This document shows positions 1 through 6,715 of a stretch of DNA of 12,054 nucleotides, piece after piece (the stretch's first letter is position 1; each line of letters begins with the position of its first letter). This DNA comes from Nitrospirota bacterium (GTDB lineage: Bacteria; Nitrospirota; Nitrospiria; Nitrospirales; UBA8639). The position numbers and the translations under genes are program-made. Below the pieces are notes generated by a model. It saw only the letters and a list, made by a program, of their open reading frames with translations. It was not told the DNA's origin and did not search any database. The stretch is taken from positions 1-12,054 of the forward strand of contig JAOUNC010000038.1 in assembly GCA_029881175.1 (NCBI GenBank). The letters run 5' to 3'.

Positions 1-69
1 CATGAACTCGAGTTCACTTCGGGAGAAGACACGATAGATAGCCTCTTGCGTCGCCATGGGATCGTATGA
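1..69 (+). CDS. C-terminal tail of an upstream gene (partial, unrecognised)
   Basis: Frame 1 is open from the left edge to a TGA at 67-69 and encodes 22 residues, ending in DSLLRRHGIV. The other two forward frames hit stops early (TAG at 35-37, TGA at 3-5). The peptide looks protein-like, with charged and hydrophobic residues alternating as in a terminal helix, and it stops 31 bp before the waaF start. That is the spacing expected of the preceding gene in the same operon. I do not recognise the family from so short a tail. An open run of 22 codons could also occur by chance. Confidence 0.45.
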   Translation, partial: HELEFTSGEDTIDSLLRRHGIV

Positions 70-100
70 ATGAGATTAGCGAGACTTTCATCGTGGCACG

Positions 101-1219
101 ATGGTAACTATTGGTAAAATGGAGGAAACACATCCGATAAATATTCTCATTCGGGTTCCCAACTGGATTGGGGATGCGGTTATGTGTCTGCCTGCTCTGA
201 TAGACATGCGGGAGTATTTTCCTCGATCGACGCTCACGATTTTAGCCAGGCCAACGATTGCCGCCATGTTGCGCGGGCATTCAGGAATTGATGAGGTGCT
301 GGTCTATGATCATCTGGGCGAGCATCAAGGCTTGATGGGATTCTTGAAACTCGTACGAATTGTACAAACCAAGCGATTCGATTGTGCGGTACTCTTTCAA
401 AACGCGTTTGAAGCGGCAATGATTGCTTTCCTTTCTGGCATTTCGTCTCGAATTGGCTACGCCACCGACGGTCGTGCATGGCTCCTAACGCAGCCTGTTC
501 CCTGTGTGAACCCGGTTGGCCTTCACCATATTCATTACTACCAGCAACTTGTGCAGAGAGTGACTCGCGTCCCTTTCCAAGATCGTACGCCGCATCTGGC
601 GGTGTCTTCTCAAGAACAAGCCGCCTGCGAAAACCGGTTTCCTGATGTCTTTCAGCCTCCCGAGATGATGGTGATCGGAATCAATCCCGGTTCTGTCTAT
701 GGGTCAGCCAAACGTTGGTTGCCTGAACGATTTGCTGAGGTTGGTGATCAGTTAGTTGAAGCCCTTGCACGAGCCAGCGCAGGATCTTTGCTCGTCCGAT
801 GTGTGATTGTTGGAGGACCAGGAGAGGAAGCTATCGGAGAAGACATTGCTAAGCGCATGAGGCATTCACCCGTTATGTTATCGGGGAAGACGACGATCCG
901 TGAAGTAATGGGGGTGTTGACCCGTTGTGCCGTCTTAGTGACAAATGACACGGGCCCTATGCATCTGGCTCACGCGTTGGGTGTGCCGGTGGTCGCCATC
1001 TTTGGTTCGACCGATCCTCGCACGACAGGCCCTTCAGTCCAATTGCGCGATATTGTTCAGTCTCCAGTCAGATGCTCCCCGTGCCTCCTGCGAGCCTGCC
1101 CCATCGATCATCGTTGTATGGTGAATGTTTCTGTGGAACAAGTCTTTGACCGTGCTCTGGTCCGCTTGGGGAACCCTCCAATGGTCGCGTTAAATTCTCC
1201 AAGTCGAGGTACGGCGTGA
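101..1219 (+). CDS. waaF: LPS heptosyltransferase II (GT9 family)
   Basis: This GT-B fold enzyme transfers the second L-glycero-D-manno-heptose from ADP-heptose onto heptose I of the LPS inner core at the cytoplasmic face of the inner membrane. The 372-residue product opens with the GT9 signature ILIRVPNWIGD; D25 is the conserved Asp near the acceptor site. The nucleotide-sugar half has NPGSVYGSAKRW (about 195-206) and NDTGPMHLA (282-290), followed by the FGSTDP loop. A C-terminal four-cysteine motif (C325, C328, C333, C339; CPIDHRCM) is typical of WaaF. NWIGD and CPIDHRCM favour WaaF over WaaC. ATG 101 has no good ribosome binding site. ATG 119 (codon 7) is an equally possible start, since homologues begin just before the ILIRVPNWIGD strand. 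The stop overlaps the gmhB start by 4 bp, indicating translational coupling. Confidence 0.93.
   Translation: MVTIGKMEETHPINILIRVPNWIGDAVMCLPALIDMREYFPRSTLTILARPTIAAMLRGHSGIDEVLVYDHLGEHQGLMGFLKLVRIVQTKRFDCAVLFQNAFEAAMIAFLSGISSRIGYATDGRAWLLTQPVPCVNPVGLHHIHYYQQLVQRVTRVPFQDRTPHLAVSSQEQAACENRFPDVFQPPEMMVIGINPGSVYGSAKRWLPERFAEVGDQLVEALARASAGSLLVRCVIVGGPGEEAIGEDIAKRMRHSPVMLSGKTTIREVMGVLTRCAVLVTNDTGPMHLAHALGVPVVAIFGSTDPRTTGPSVQLRDIVQSPVRCSPCLLRACPIDHRCMVNVSVEQVFDRALVRLGNPPMVALNSPSRGTA
1206..1210 (+). promoter_or_regulatory. Ribosome binding site for the GTG start of gmhB
   Basis: GAGGT lies 5 nt upstream of the GTG at 1216 and inside the last waaF codons. It decides the start: GTG 1216 overlaps the waaF stop as GTGA, and the HAD motif I begins only 15 residues downstream. 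Confidence 0.6.
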
Positions 1220-1818
1220 GTCTCCACGTTTCCGTTTCATCAGATATAGCGGTGTTGGTGGATCGAGATGGGACGCTCAATTACGATTCTGGCTATGTTA
1301 CGTCTCCAGAACAGTTGGTCTTATTTCCTGGAGTTCCGGAAGCGATTGCCCGGTTGAATCAACTTGGGGCGTTGGTCATTCTGATCACCAATCAGTCGGC
1401 CATAGGGAGAGGTTTCATGACTGTCGAGACTTTAGCTGAGATTCACGAAGCGATGGCGGCACTTCTTCGTCCATGTGGTGCGAGAATTGATGGGATTTTT
1501 TTCTGTCCACATCACCCTCAGGACGGGTGCGACTGTCGGAAACCCAATGTGGGATTAATTCAGCAAGCGGCTGAACATTTTTCGCTTGACTTGAAACGGT
1601 GTTTTCTTGTCGGCGATAAACGAAGTGACTTAGAAGCCGCGCAAAAAAGTGGAGTGCCTGGAGTGTTGGTGAAGACCAGCTCGTATAGTGAGGATGCGTT
1701 GAAGGCACGGGACAAAGGGCAGTTATCTATTGCCCATGTTGCGGCCACTTTTGTGGAGTCGGTGTCCTGGATTGAATCCGAAATGACTCGTGGGCTTCAT
1801 GTGCCGCCATCACCATGA
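1216..1818 (+). CDS. gmhB: D-glycero-beta-D-manno-heptose 1,7-bisphosphate 7-phosphatase (HAD family)
   Basis: This cytoplasmic HAD phosphatase removes the 7-phosphate from heptose 1,7-bisphosphate on the ADP-heptose pathway and so supplies donor for the heptosyltransferases next to it. The 200-residue length is normal for GmhB. Motif I is DRDGTLN, with nucleophile D16 and acid/base D18. Motif II is ITNQS (57-61), followed by IGRG. The GmhB-type zinc site is C97, H99, C105 and C107 in CPHHPQDGCDCRKP. Motif IV is VGDKRSDLEAA, with D134 and D138. The closely related histidinol-phosphatase domain of HisB shares this architecture, but the neighbourhood decides for GmhB. The gene starts with GTG and overlaps waaF by four bases. 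The anomeric preference (beta versus alpha heptose) cannot be read from the sequence by eye. Confidence 0.93.
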   Translation: MSLHVSVSSDIAVLVDRDGTLNYDSGYVTSPEQLVLFPGVPEAIARLNQLGALVILITNQSAIGRGFMTVETLAEIHEAMAALLRPCGARIDGIFFCPHHPQDGCDCRKPNVGLIQQAAEHFSLDLKRCFLVGDKRSDLEAAQKSGVPGVLVKTSSYSEDALKARDKGQLSIAHVAATFVESVSWIESEMTRGLHVPPSP

Positions 1819-1985
1819 GCGGCATGGAAGCTTTAAAATTTCAACTCTTGCTCCCTCGCCACCTTGGGGGAGAGGGTTGGGGTGAGGGGAGAACGACATT
1901 TCCTCTTCTTCGTCATCCCTGCAGGAGGTGTGTGGCAGGGATTTCTCAGGGCTCATCCACTTGTTCACGTATAATACTGCCATGA
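1815..1985 (+). CDS. Possible 56-residue ORF bridging gmhB and waaC
   Basis: An ATG at 1815 overlaps the gmhB stop (ATGA, 1815-1818). The frame stays open for 56 codons, and its own TGA (1983-1985) overlaps the waaC ATG at 1982 (ATGA again). The peptide begins MSGMEALKFQLLL, contains a Gly/Glu-rich stretch encoded by the GC-rich repeat at 1853-1890, and has three cysteines in its second half. No Shine-Dalgarno sequence precedes it, so translation would depend on coupling from gmhB. I recognise no family. It may act only as a ribosome relay to waaC, which also lacks a clear ribosome binding site, or it may be chance: a frame of this length is open by accident a few percent of the time. Confidence 0.3.
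   Translation: MSGMEALKFQLLLPRHLGGEGWGEGRTTFPLLRHPCRRCVAGISQGSSTCSRIILP
1853..1890 (+). repeat. GC-rich intergenic repeat-like element with imperfect hairpin
   Basis: The stretch begins CCCTCGCCACCTTGG and continues into GGAGAGGG followed by GGGGTGAGGGG. Positions 1853-1863 pair imperfectly with 1866-1876 (CCCTC with GAGGG, and inner CC/GG steps with two mismatches). C-rich/G-rich palindromes of this kind recur between genes in many Gram-negative genomes. Only one copy is visible here, so calling it a repeat family is inference. Confidence 0.4.
1915..1942 (+). other. Perfect 8-bp inverted repeat upstream of waaC
   Basis: ATCCCTGC at 1915-1922 is the exact reverse complement of GCAGGGAT at 1935-1942, with a 12-nt loop. 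The loop carries AGGAGGTG, a near-perfect Shine-Dalgarno string that would be presented or hidden by the stem. It is followed by TTCTC rather than a T run, so it is a poor intrinsic terminator. Confidence 0.4.
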
Positions 1986-3082
1986 ATAACTCTCCTCAAC
2001 GAATCCTTATTATTAAGCTCAGTTCATTGGGAGATATTGTTCATGCCCTTCCAGCCGTGGCCGCGTTGCGGAAACAATTCCCGTTGGCTCATGTGACCTG
2101 GTTGGTGAAAACCCCGTGGGCCTCAATTTTGGAAGGCAATTCCGATGTTGATGAGGTCTGGGCCGTGGAATTTTCTTTGAAGAACTGGCCTCATCTAATA
2201 CGGAGGCTCAGAAAGTCAGGTTTTGATTTGGTGGTCGATTTCCAGGGATTATTTCGATCAGGCCTGTTGGGGAGTCTTACCGGTGCCAAGAGGCGAGTAG
2301 GCTTTGCACAGGCACGAGAGGGGGCGCCCTGGTTCTATACCCATCACGTGCGCTTGCCTAAACAGTCTCAGGTGAAATGGCGTTTGTTGGATGTGCATGC
2401 GGTGGACCGGAATTTGGCAATCGCGGGATTTCTCGGAGCCACAACGGCCGATCCTGTTTTTCATCTGCCACGATTGGCAGAGGATGAACGGTTCATTGAT
2501 GGTCTTTTGCAAGAGGCGAAGGTGGCGAGCCATGAACATCTCCTTGCTCTCGCACCTTGGAGTCGTTCGCCGTTAAAATCATGGCCATTGGGGCGATTTG
2601 TCGAAGTTGCTCAAGATGTCTTGAAGGTGCCAAACGTTCGGGTCGTGGTGGTAGGCGGGCCTTCTGACAAAGGGTTTGCGGATCAATTCCGTACATTAGA
2701 ATCTCAAGGCCTCGTCAATGTGGTGGGGAAACTGTCCCTTCGTCAATTGCCGGTCTTGTTAAGCCGTATGAAGCTGATTGTGGGCAATGATTCTTCGCTG
2801 ATTCATCTTGCCGCCGGAGTTAAGGTTCCTGTTCTTGCCCTCTTTGGTCCCACGCATTCAATAGCGACAGGCCCCTATCCGTTGGGAAAGCATACGGTGT
2901 TGCGGACAGATTTGCCTTGTAGTCCATGCGGCAAACGGACGTGCGGAAATCCAACGTATTTAGAATGTCTCGATTCCTTAACGGTCACTGCCGTTTTAGA
3001 AGAAATTCATAAGCGCCTCCATGCACTCACAACGATCAGGGATGAAACGGGTGCATGGTCTGGTACCCCAAGTCATACCTGA
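1982..3082 (+). CDS. waaC: LPS heptosyltransferase I (GT9 family)
   Basis: This enzyme transfers the first L-glycero-D-manno-heptose from ADP-heptose to Kdo of Kdo-lipid A, at the inner membrane on the cytoplasmic side. The 366-residue product starts with the GT9 strand RILIIKLSSLGDIVHALPAV; D18 in SSLGD is the conserved catalytic-site Asp, and the SS(L/M)GD-H motif is characteristic of WaaC. The C-terminal donor domain has GNDSSLIHLAAG (N269, D270) and LFGPTH. It also has a four-cysteine motif (C313, C316, C321, C329). The frame extends upstream to a GTG at 1928, but ATG 1982 fits family N-termini best. ATG 1982 has no Shine-Dalgarno sequence. Its start overlaps the stop of the small ORF at 1815-1985, which may supply coupling. 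The TATAAT at 1970-1975 lacks a matching -35 box. Confidence 0.88.
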   Translation: MNNSPQRILIIKLSSLGDIVHALPAVAALRKQFPLAHVTWLVKTPWASILEGNSDVDEVWAVEFSLKNWPHLIRRLRKSGFDLVVDFQGLFRSGLLGSLTGAKRRVGFAQAREGAPWFYTHHVRLPKQSQVKWRLLDVHAVDRNLAIAGFLGATTADPVFHLPRLAEDERFIDGLLQEAKVASHEHLLALAPWSRSPLKSWPLGRFVEVAQDVLKVPNVRVVVVGGPSDKGFADQFRTLESQGLVNVVGKLSLRQLPVLLSRMKLIVGNDSSLIHLAAGVKVPVLALFGPTHSIATGPYPLGKHTVLRTDLPCSPCGKRTCGNPTYLECLDSLTVTAVLEEIHKRLHALTTIRDETGAWSGTPSHT

Positions 3083-3102
3083 AGAAACCATGGGTTGAAA
3101 GT

Positions 3103-3108
3103 AGGAAG
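3103..3108 (+). promoter_or_regulatory. Ribosome binding site deciding the first GT2 start
   Basis: AGGAAG ends 4 nt before the ATG at 3113. It supports ATG 3113 over the in-frame TTG at 3095, which has no such site. Confidence 0.6.
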
Positions 3109-3112
3109 AGCG

Positions 3113-3907
3113 ATGGTCTTGCGGAATGAGCGATTGAAAATTTCAGGTGTGGTCATTGCCTATAATGATGCGCCAAATATCCGAAAGTGCTTGGAGAGTC
3201 TTCATTGGGTTGATGAATTAGTCGTCATTGATTCTCATAGTACCGATGGGACGACAGAAATCTGTCTGGAATTTACGCCGCATGTGTTCCATTATCCGTT
3301 TCAGGGTTTTGGGGCTCTGCGCAACCAAGCGTTGACGCATGCGACCCATGATTGGATTTTTAGCTTAGATACTGATGAGGTGGTGACCCCGGACATTCAG
3401 GAAGAGATCCAAGGGCTTCTTGCACAGGGCCCTTCAGCTCAGGCCTATATGGTTCCGCGCCTGAATTACTTTCTTGGACAGTCTATTACGCATTGTGGCT
3501 GGTATCCTGATTATCGTCAGCCGCAACTTTTCCATAAATCCCACATGCGGTATCGAGAGGATCTCGTTCATGAAGGCTATGAGTTGGATGGCACAGTAGG
3601 GTATCTTCGTGAACATGTGGAGCAGACGCCTTTTCGGGATATGGATCAGTATTGGCAGAAAATGGATCGATATTCAACGTTGCGCGCGAAGGCGATGTAT
3701 GGCGAAGGGCGTCGATTCCACGCCCATCAGTTAATTTCGCACCCGGTGTTTACCTTTTTGAAAATGTATGTCTGGCGAATGGGATTCTTAGACCGAAAGC
3801 CAGGCCTGATTTTGTCGATGCTCTATGCGTATTATACCTTTGTGAAATACGCCAAGCTGTGGGAACTTCAAAAGGATGCGTCAGCAAATGGCGTTCCATC
3901 AGCATAG
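3113..3907 (+). CDS. GT2 glycosyltransferase, WaaE/KdtX-like
   Basis: The 264-residue product has the GT-A fold signatures of the WaaE/KdtX group of LPS-core glycosyltransferases, whose studied members add a beta-linked glucose to heptose I. The N-terminal strand SGVVIAYNDAPNI is followed by VVIDSHSTDGT (D40 contacts the nucleotide). The metal-binding motif is LDTDE (D86, D88), after a LRNQAL nucleotide-binding segment. The acceptor side has GWYPDYR (about 129-135) and VHEGY (152-156). The C-terminus (HPVFTFLKMYVWRMGF onward) is an amphipathic, membrane-associating helix region usual in this family. It lies 30 bp after waaC. Family assignment is firm; the sugar and linkage are inferred only from the heptosyltransferase context. 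It is a paralogue of the gene at 5950. Confidence 0.87.
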   Translation: MVLRNERLKISGVVIAYNDAPNIRKCLESLHWVDELVVIDSHSTDGTTEICLEFTPHVFHYPFQGFGALRNQALTHATHDWIFSLDTDEVVTPDIQEEIQGLLAQGPSAQAYMVPRLNYFLGQSITHCGWYPDYRQPQLFHKSHMRYREDLVHEGYELDGTVGYLREHVEQTPFRDMDQYWQKMDRYSTLRAKAMYGEGRRFHAHQLISHPVFTFLKMYVWRMGFLDRKPGLILSMLYAYYTFVKYAKLWELQKDASANGVPSA

Positions 3908-3935
3908 ATTATTTGGAGAGGGTTGAGTCAGGGCA

Positions 3936-3949
3936 CCTAGCATTCTAGG
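3936..3949 (+). other. Small hairpin abutting the GT4 start codon
   Basis: CCTAG (3936-3940) and CTAGG (3945-3949) form a 5-bp inverted repeat with a 4-nt loop ending immediately before ATG 3950. No separate Shine-Dalgarno sequence is visible at a normal distance; GGAGAGGG at 3915-3922 is about 27 nt away. The hairpin could bring that site closer, but so short a stem may be chance. Confidence 0.25.
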
Positions 3950-5077
3950 ATGATGGAACGATTTCGAATTTTGCATACTGAGTCCTCTCATGGATTGGGA
4001 GGCCAGGAATATCGGATTTTATCTGAAGCCAAAGCGATGAGCCTACGAGGGCATCAGGTGGTCATTGCAGCACCCGGACACAGCCAATTAGCCCGACTGG
4101 CGATTCAAGAAGACATTCCTTGTGAAGACATTCCTATTGGAATCAGTGGATGGGGACGATTGGTGCCGGCGTTTCTCTCGTTGATTAAAAAGCATCAGAT
4201 TCAAATTGTGCATACACATGGCTCTCAAGATAGTTGGACGGCATCAGTGGCTGGCCGACTGTCTTCGGCTCGACCAGTCATCATCCGTGCACGGCACAAA
4301 AGCACCCCTATTTCCGTCAGCTTTCGGCATGATGTGCTTTATCGGTTTCTGCCCCATGCCGTGATGACGACGGGAGAGGCGGTTCGCCAACAGCTCATCG
4401 CCTGCAATGGTCTGAAGCCAGATGCGGTATTTTCCATACCTACAGGTGTGGACATGCAGCGCTTCCACTCTGGGCCATTGAATGTGGCTTTAAAGGAAGC
4501 CTTGGGGATCCAGGTTGATCTCCCGATTGTCGGAACGGTCTCCTTCCTTCGTCCTGAAAAAGGTCTGGATGTGTTGATTGATGCCGTTTCCTTGTTGCAG
4601 GAAGAACATTCTCGGGTGTGTTGTCTCATTGTGGGGGGTGGGCAGGAACGCCAACGACTTGTTGAACATATTCGCCAGCGAAATTTAGAGAAGGATGTCG
4701 TGTTAGCCGGCTTTCGAGAAGATATTCCAGAACTACTCAATCTTATGGATGTATTTGTGTTGCCCTCGTTAGAAGAAGGGATGCCTCAATCACTCTTGCA
4801 AGCCTTGGCGATGGAGCGAGCCGTGGTGGCTTCTGCCGTCGGGGGAGTGCCGGAAATTGTGAGGGATGGCCAAACCGGATTTTTGGTGACTCCGAAGGAT
4901 CCGCTTGCCTTGGCTGATAAAATAGGACAATTGCTTCGCGATCCAGCCCAACGAAACATGTTTGGCCAGGCAGGACGCCGGGTCATCGAACAAGCCTATT
5001 CGATGGAAGCGATGGTGATAAAAACGGAACAGCTCTATTCTTCCCTATGGGCAGAGAGAGCAAAGCGGGCAGCTTGA
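3950..5077 (+). CDS. GT4 family glycosyltransferase (GT-B fold)
   Basis: The 375-residue product is a retaining GT-B glycosyltransferase. Its N-terminal Rossmann domain has the GLGGQEYR loop (16-22) and the IVHTHGSQDSW strand and loop (87-96). The linker motif is IPTGVDMQRF (163-172). The C-terminal domain opens with GTVSFLRPEKGLDVLI (195-210) and carries LPSLEEGMPQSLLQALA (271-287) and GGVPEIVRDGQTGFLV. The second Glu of the usual EX7E pair is Gln here (E276, Q284), a variant I believe occurs in other GT4 enzymes. The gene has two adjacent ATG codons (3950, 3953) and no good ribosome binding site. It lies between a WaaE-like GT2 and a deacetylase, so an LPS-core or surface-glycan acceptor is likely. 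Donor sugar is not predictable by eye. Confidence 0.85.
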   Translation: MMERFRILHTESSHGLGGQEYRILSEAKAMSLRGHQVVIAAPGHSQLARLAIQEDIPCEDIPIGISGWGRLVPAFLSLIKKHQIQIVHTHGSQDSWTASVAGRLSSARPVIIRARHKSTPISVSFRHDVLYRFLPHAVMTTGEAVRQQLIACNGLKPDAVFSIPTGVDMQRFHSGPLNVALKEALGIQVDLPIVGTVSFLRPEKGLDVLIDAVSLLQEEHSRVCCLIVGGGQERQRLVEHIRQRNLEKDVVLAGFREDIPELLNLMDVFVLPSLEEGMPQSLLQALAMERAVVASAVGGVPEIVRDGQTGFLVTPKDPLALADKIGQLLRDPAQRNMFGQAGRRVIEQAYSMEAMVIKTEQLYSSLWAERAKRAA

Positions 5078-5078
5078 G

Positions 5079-5116
5079 ATCTGAGGCTGCCAGTTTTCTT
5101 GGCTGCCTGAGCAGAT
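5079..5116 (+). other. Strong intergenic hairpin before the deacetylase gene
   Basis: AGGC-T-GCCA (5084-5092) pairs with TGGC-T-GCCT (5100-5108) around a 7-nt loop GTTTTCT, with a single T-T mismatch. ATCTG (5079-5083) and CAGAT (5112-5116) extend the stem past a 3-nt bulge. There is no T tract after it, so it is not a standard intrinsic terminator. It starts right after the GT4 stop and ends just before the GAGGGA that probably serves as ribosome binding site for the next gene, which suggests an mRNA stability or processing element. Confidence 0.45.
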
Positions 5117-5134
5117 GAGGGAAAGTAATCTTTT

Positions 5135-5908
5135 ATGATATGTCTCACGGGTGATGTCCATCAGCGATCGTATCGAGGGACTGATACGCCATTTTCGCCA
5201 TATTCAGAAGTTGAGCTTGCAGAGAAATATGTCAACATTGCCGCAGGATACGGCATTCGAATGACCTTATTTTTTACGGGTAAAGCATGTCTCGAAGAAC
5301 CAAGAGGCGTGAAGCGTCTCGCTGAGATGCCACTTTGTGAAATTGGCGGCCATACGTTTGCGGCCTTTCGAGACCCGTGGTCTAGAATTTATAGGAAAAT
5401 TTATCGAAATCCATGGGGCAGTCCGGCACATCAACAGCGTGATATTGTGAAGACGATTAACAGCATTCAGTCTGTCATCGGTAGACGTATTTCCGTTTGG
5501 CGAAATCACAGTTATATCAATACGGTCGATACGCCGAAATTCTTAGAAACTGCGGCGATCCGTTGGGTGAGTGATGAGGTGAATCCGCTAAAGCAGTCCT
5601 GGGAGCCGCTTTCTCCGGCTTTGAACTCGTTGCCGATTAACGTTCGTCCAGATCATGAGCATCTCTTACATGGCAAATACCAACCAGGGAAAGCCAAGCC
5701 ATCGCAGCTCAAGGGACGAGTTTCGATTGCTGAATGGGTTGAGCAGGTAAAAACCGATGTTCAAGCTATTTCTGCTGGCGGTGGTATTGCTACGATATTG
5801 GCCCATCCGCTCTGTATGGAAGTTGCTGATGGGATGGTGGCTTTTGAGGAGTTGTGCCGGTTTTTGCAATCATTTCCAACTTGTTGGGTGTCTGAAGTAG
5901 ATGCTTGA
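5135..5908 (+). CDS. Divergent polysaccharide deacetylase-like protein (NodB/CE4 type)
   Basis: The 257-residue product has the outline of a CE4/NodB-homology barrel: an opening strand ICLTGDVHQ with D7; the second strand TLFFTGK (44-50), equivalent to the family's TFF.TG; EIGGHTF (69-75), matching the position of the metal-binding His motif; WRNHSY (122-127) where RxPY normally sits; and a terminal ILAHPLCM with H224. Several canonical residues differ. The TFDD Asp pair is reduced to one Asp followed by Val-His, and the second His of HS/TxxH is missing. No signal peptide is seen, so it probably acts in the cytoplasm on a glycan intermediate, unlike peptidoglycan deacetylases. It sits between two glycosyltransferase genes, which suggests it modifies an acetylated core sugar. 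Catalytic competence is uncertain. ATG 5135 is the first start after an in-frame TAA at 5126. Confidence 0.7.
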   Translation: MICLTGDVHQRSYRGTDTPFSPYSEVELAEKYVNIAAGYGIRMTLFFTGKACLEEPRGVKRLAEMPLCEIGGHTFAAFRDPWSRIYRKIYRNPWGSPAHQQRDIVKTINSIQSVIGRRISVWRNHSYINTVDTPKFLETAAIRWVSDEVNPLKQSWEPLSPALNSLPINVRPDHEHLLHGKYQPGKAKPSQLKGRVSIAEWVEQVKTDVQAISAGGGIATILAHPLCMEVADGMVAFEELCRFLQSFPTCWVSEVDA

Positions 5909-5949
5909 GAGGATAGCCGACCACGAAAAATAATTGGTAAAGAGCCGAA

Positions 5950-6714
5950 ATGAAAAAAACAATTTCATGTGTGATGGTCGTGCTCAATGAAGAACGCAAT
6001 GTTCGGCAATCATTAGCGTCTGCTCAGTGGATGAATGAGATCATTGTTGTTGATGCCTATAGCCAAGATGGGACAGTCGCGATTTGCAAAGAATATACCT
6101 CCAAGGTTCTTTTTCGAAAATGGACAGGCATGCCAGATCAAAAAAATTATGCTATTCAACAAGCTTCTTGTGATTGGGTGTTGTTATTAGATGCTGATGA
6201 ATGTATCACTCCCCAATTGAAAATTGAGCTGGAAGATGTCCTGAATAGATCGGATGCGGCATGTGCCGGGTACTTTATTCCACGGAAAAATTTTTATTAT
6301 GGAAAATGGTTGCAGGGCGGTGGCTGCTATCCTGATTACCAGCTGCGGTTTTTTAGAAATGGAGCCGGGGCGTATGGCAAAGTTGAAGTTCATCCGCGAT
6401 TCGATATTGAAGGCGAGATAGGGTATTTGCATGGCCCCATGGATCATTCTACGTATCCAACGGTTAGCAAGCATTTTCAAAAGCAAAATGCCTTTACCTC
6501 TCGAGCGGCGCGAGAAAGACAAAAAACAAAGAGCACTGTGTTTGCCCTTGATCTATGGGGTCGGCCAATTTTTACATTTTTGAAATATTTCTGTGTTCGA
6601 AGAGGGTTCCAAGATGGTATTCACGGTCTTATTGCGAGTGTTTTTGCGAGTTTGTACACCTTTGGGAAGTATGCCAAGTTATTTGAAATCCAGTGCGCAT
6701 CTCGCAAGGCGTGA
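5950..6714 (+). CDS. Second GT2 glycosyltransferase, WaaE/KdtX-like
   Basis: The 254-residue GT-A protein is of normal WaaE length. It opens with SCVMVVLNEERNV, then IIVVDAYSQDGT (D35), the DQKNYAI nucleotide-binding segment and the metal motif LLDADE (D81, D83). The acceptor region has CYPDYQLRFF (126-135) and VEVHPRF (145-151). The C-terminus RPIFTFLKYFCVRRGFQDG ... YTFGKYAKLFE matches the end of the gene at 3113 almost position by position, so the two are paralogues. It retains LRFF and the VH-containing acceptor loop usual for the family, whereas the 3113 product has QPQLF. The pair probably adds two different hexoses, or the same hexose to two heptoses. The start ATG 5950 has a weak GAG upstream. 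Substrate is inferred from context only. Confidence 0.87.
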   Translation: MKKTISCVMVVLNEERNVRQSLASAQWMNEIIVVDAYSQDGTVAICKEYTSKVLFRKWTGMPDQKNYAIQQASCDWVLLLDADECITPQLKIELEDVLNRSDAACAGYFIPRKNFYYGKWLQGGGCYPDYQLRFFRNGAGAYGKVEVHPRFDIEGEIGYLHGPMDHSTYPTVSKHFQKQNAFTSRAARERQKTKSTVFALDLWGRPIFTFLKYFCVRRGFQDGIHGLIASVFASLYTFGKYAKLFEIQCASRKA

Positions 6715-6715
6715 T

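Noticed and set aside
1496..1502. T7 run in gmhB, with similar T7 (7941-7947) and A7 (6140-6146) runs, considered as slippage sites
   Set aside because: Seven-base A/T runs are common by chance at this composition and are much less convincing than the G9 tract.
1970..1975. Perfect TATAAT just before the waaC ATG, suggesting a promoter for a leaderless waaC mRNA
   Set aside because: No -35-like sequence lies 16-18 bp upstream and there is no extended -10 TG. The hexamer is also explained as codons of the bridging ORF. I mention it only in the waaC entry.
3652..3948. 98-codon forward ORF overlapping the end of the first GT2 gene
   Set aside because: It lies almost wholly inside the GT2 gene in another frame. 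The GT2 frame has clear family motifs there and this one has none.
4339..4740. 133-codon antisense ORF inside the first GT4 gene
   Set aside because: It is a shadow of a well-supported GT4 coding region. Its composition, rich in Ser, Arg and Thr, is typical of a reverse-frame translation.
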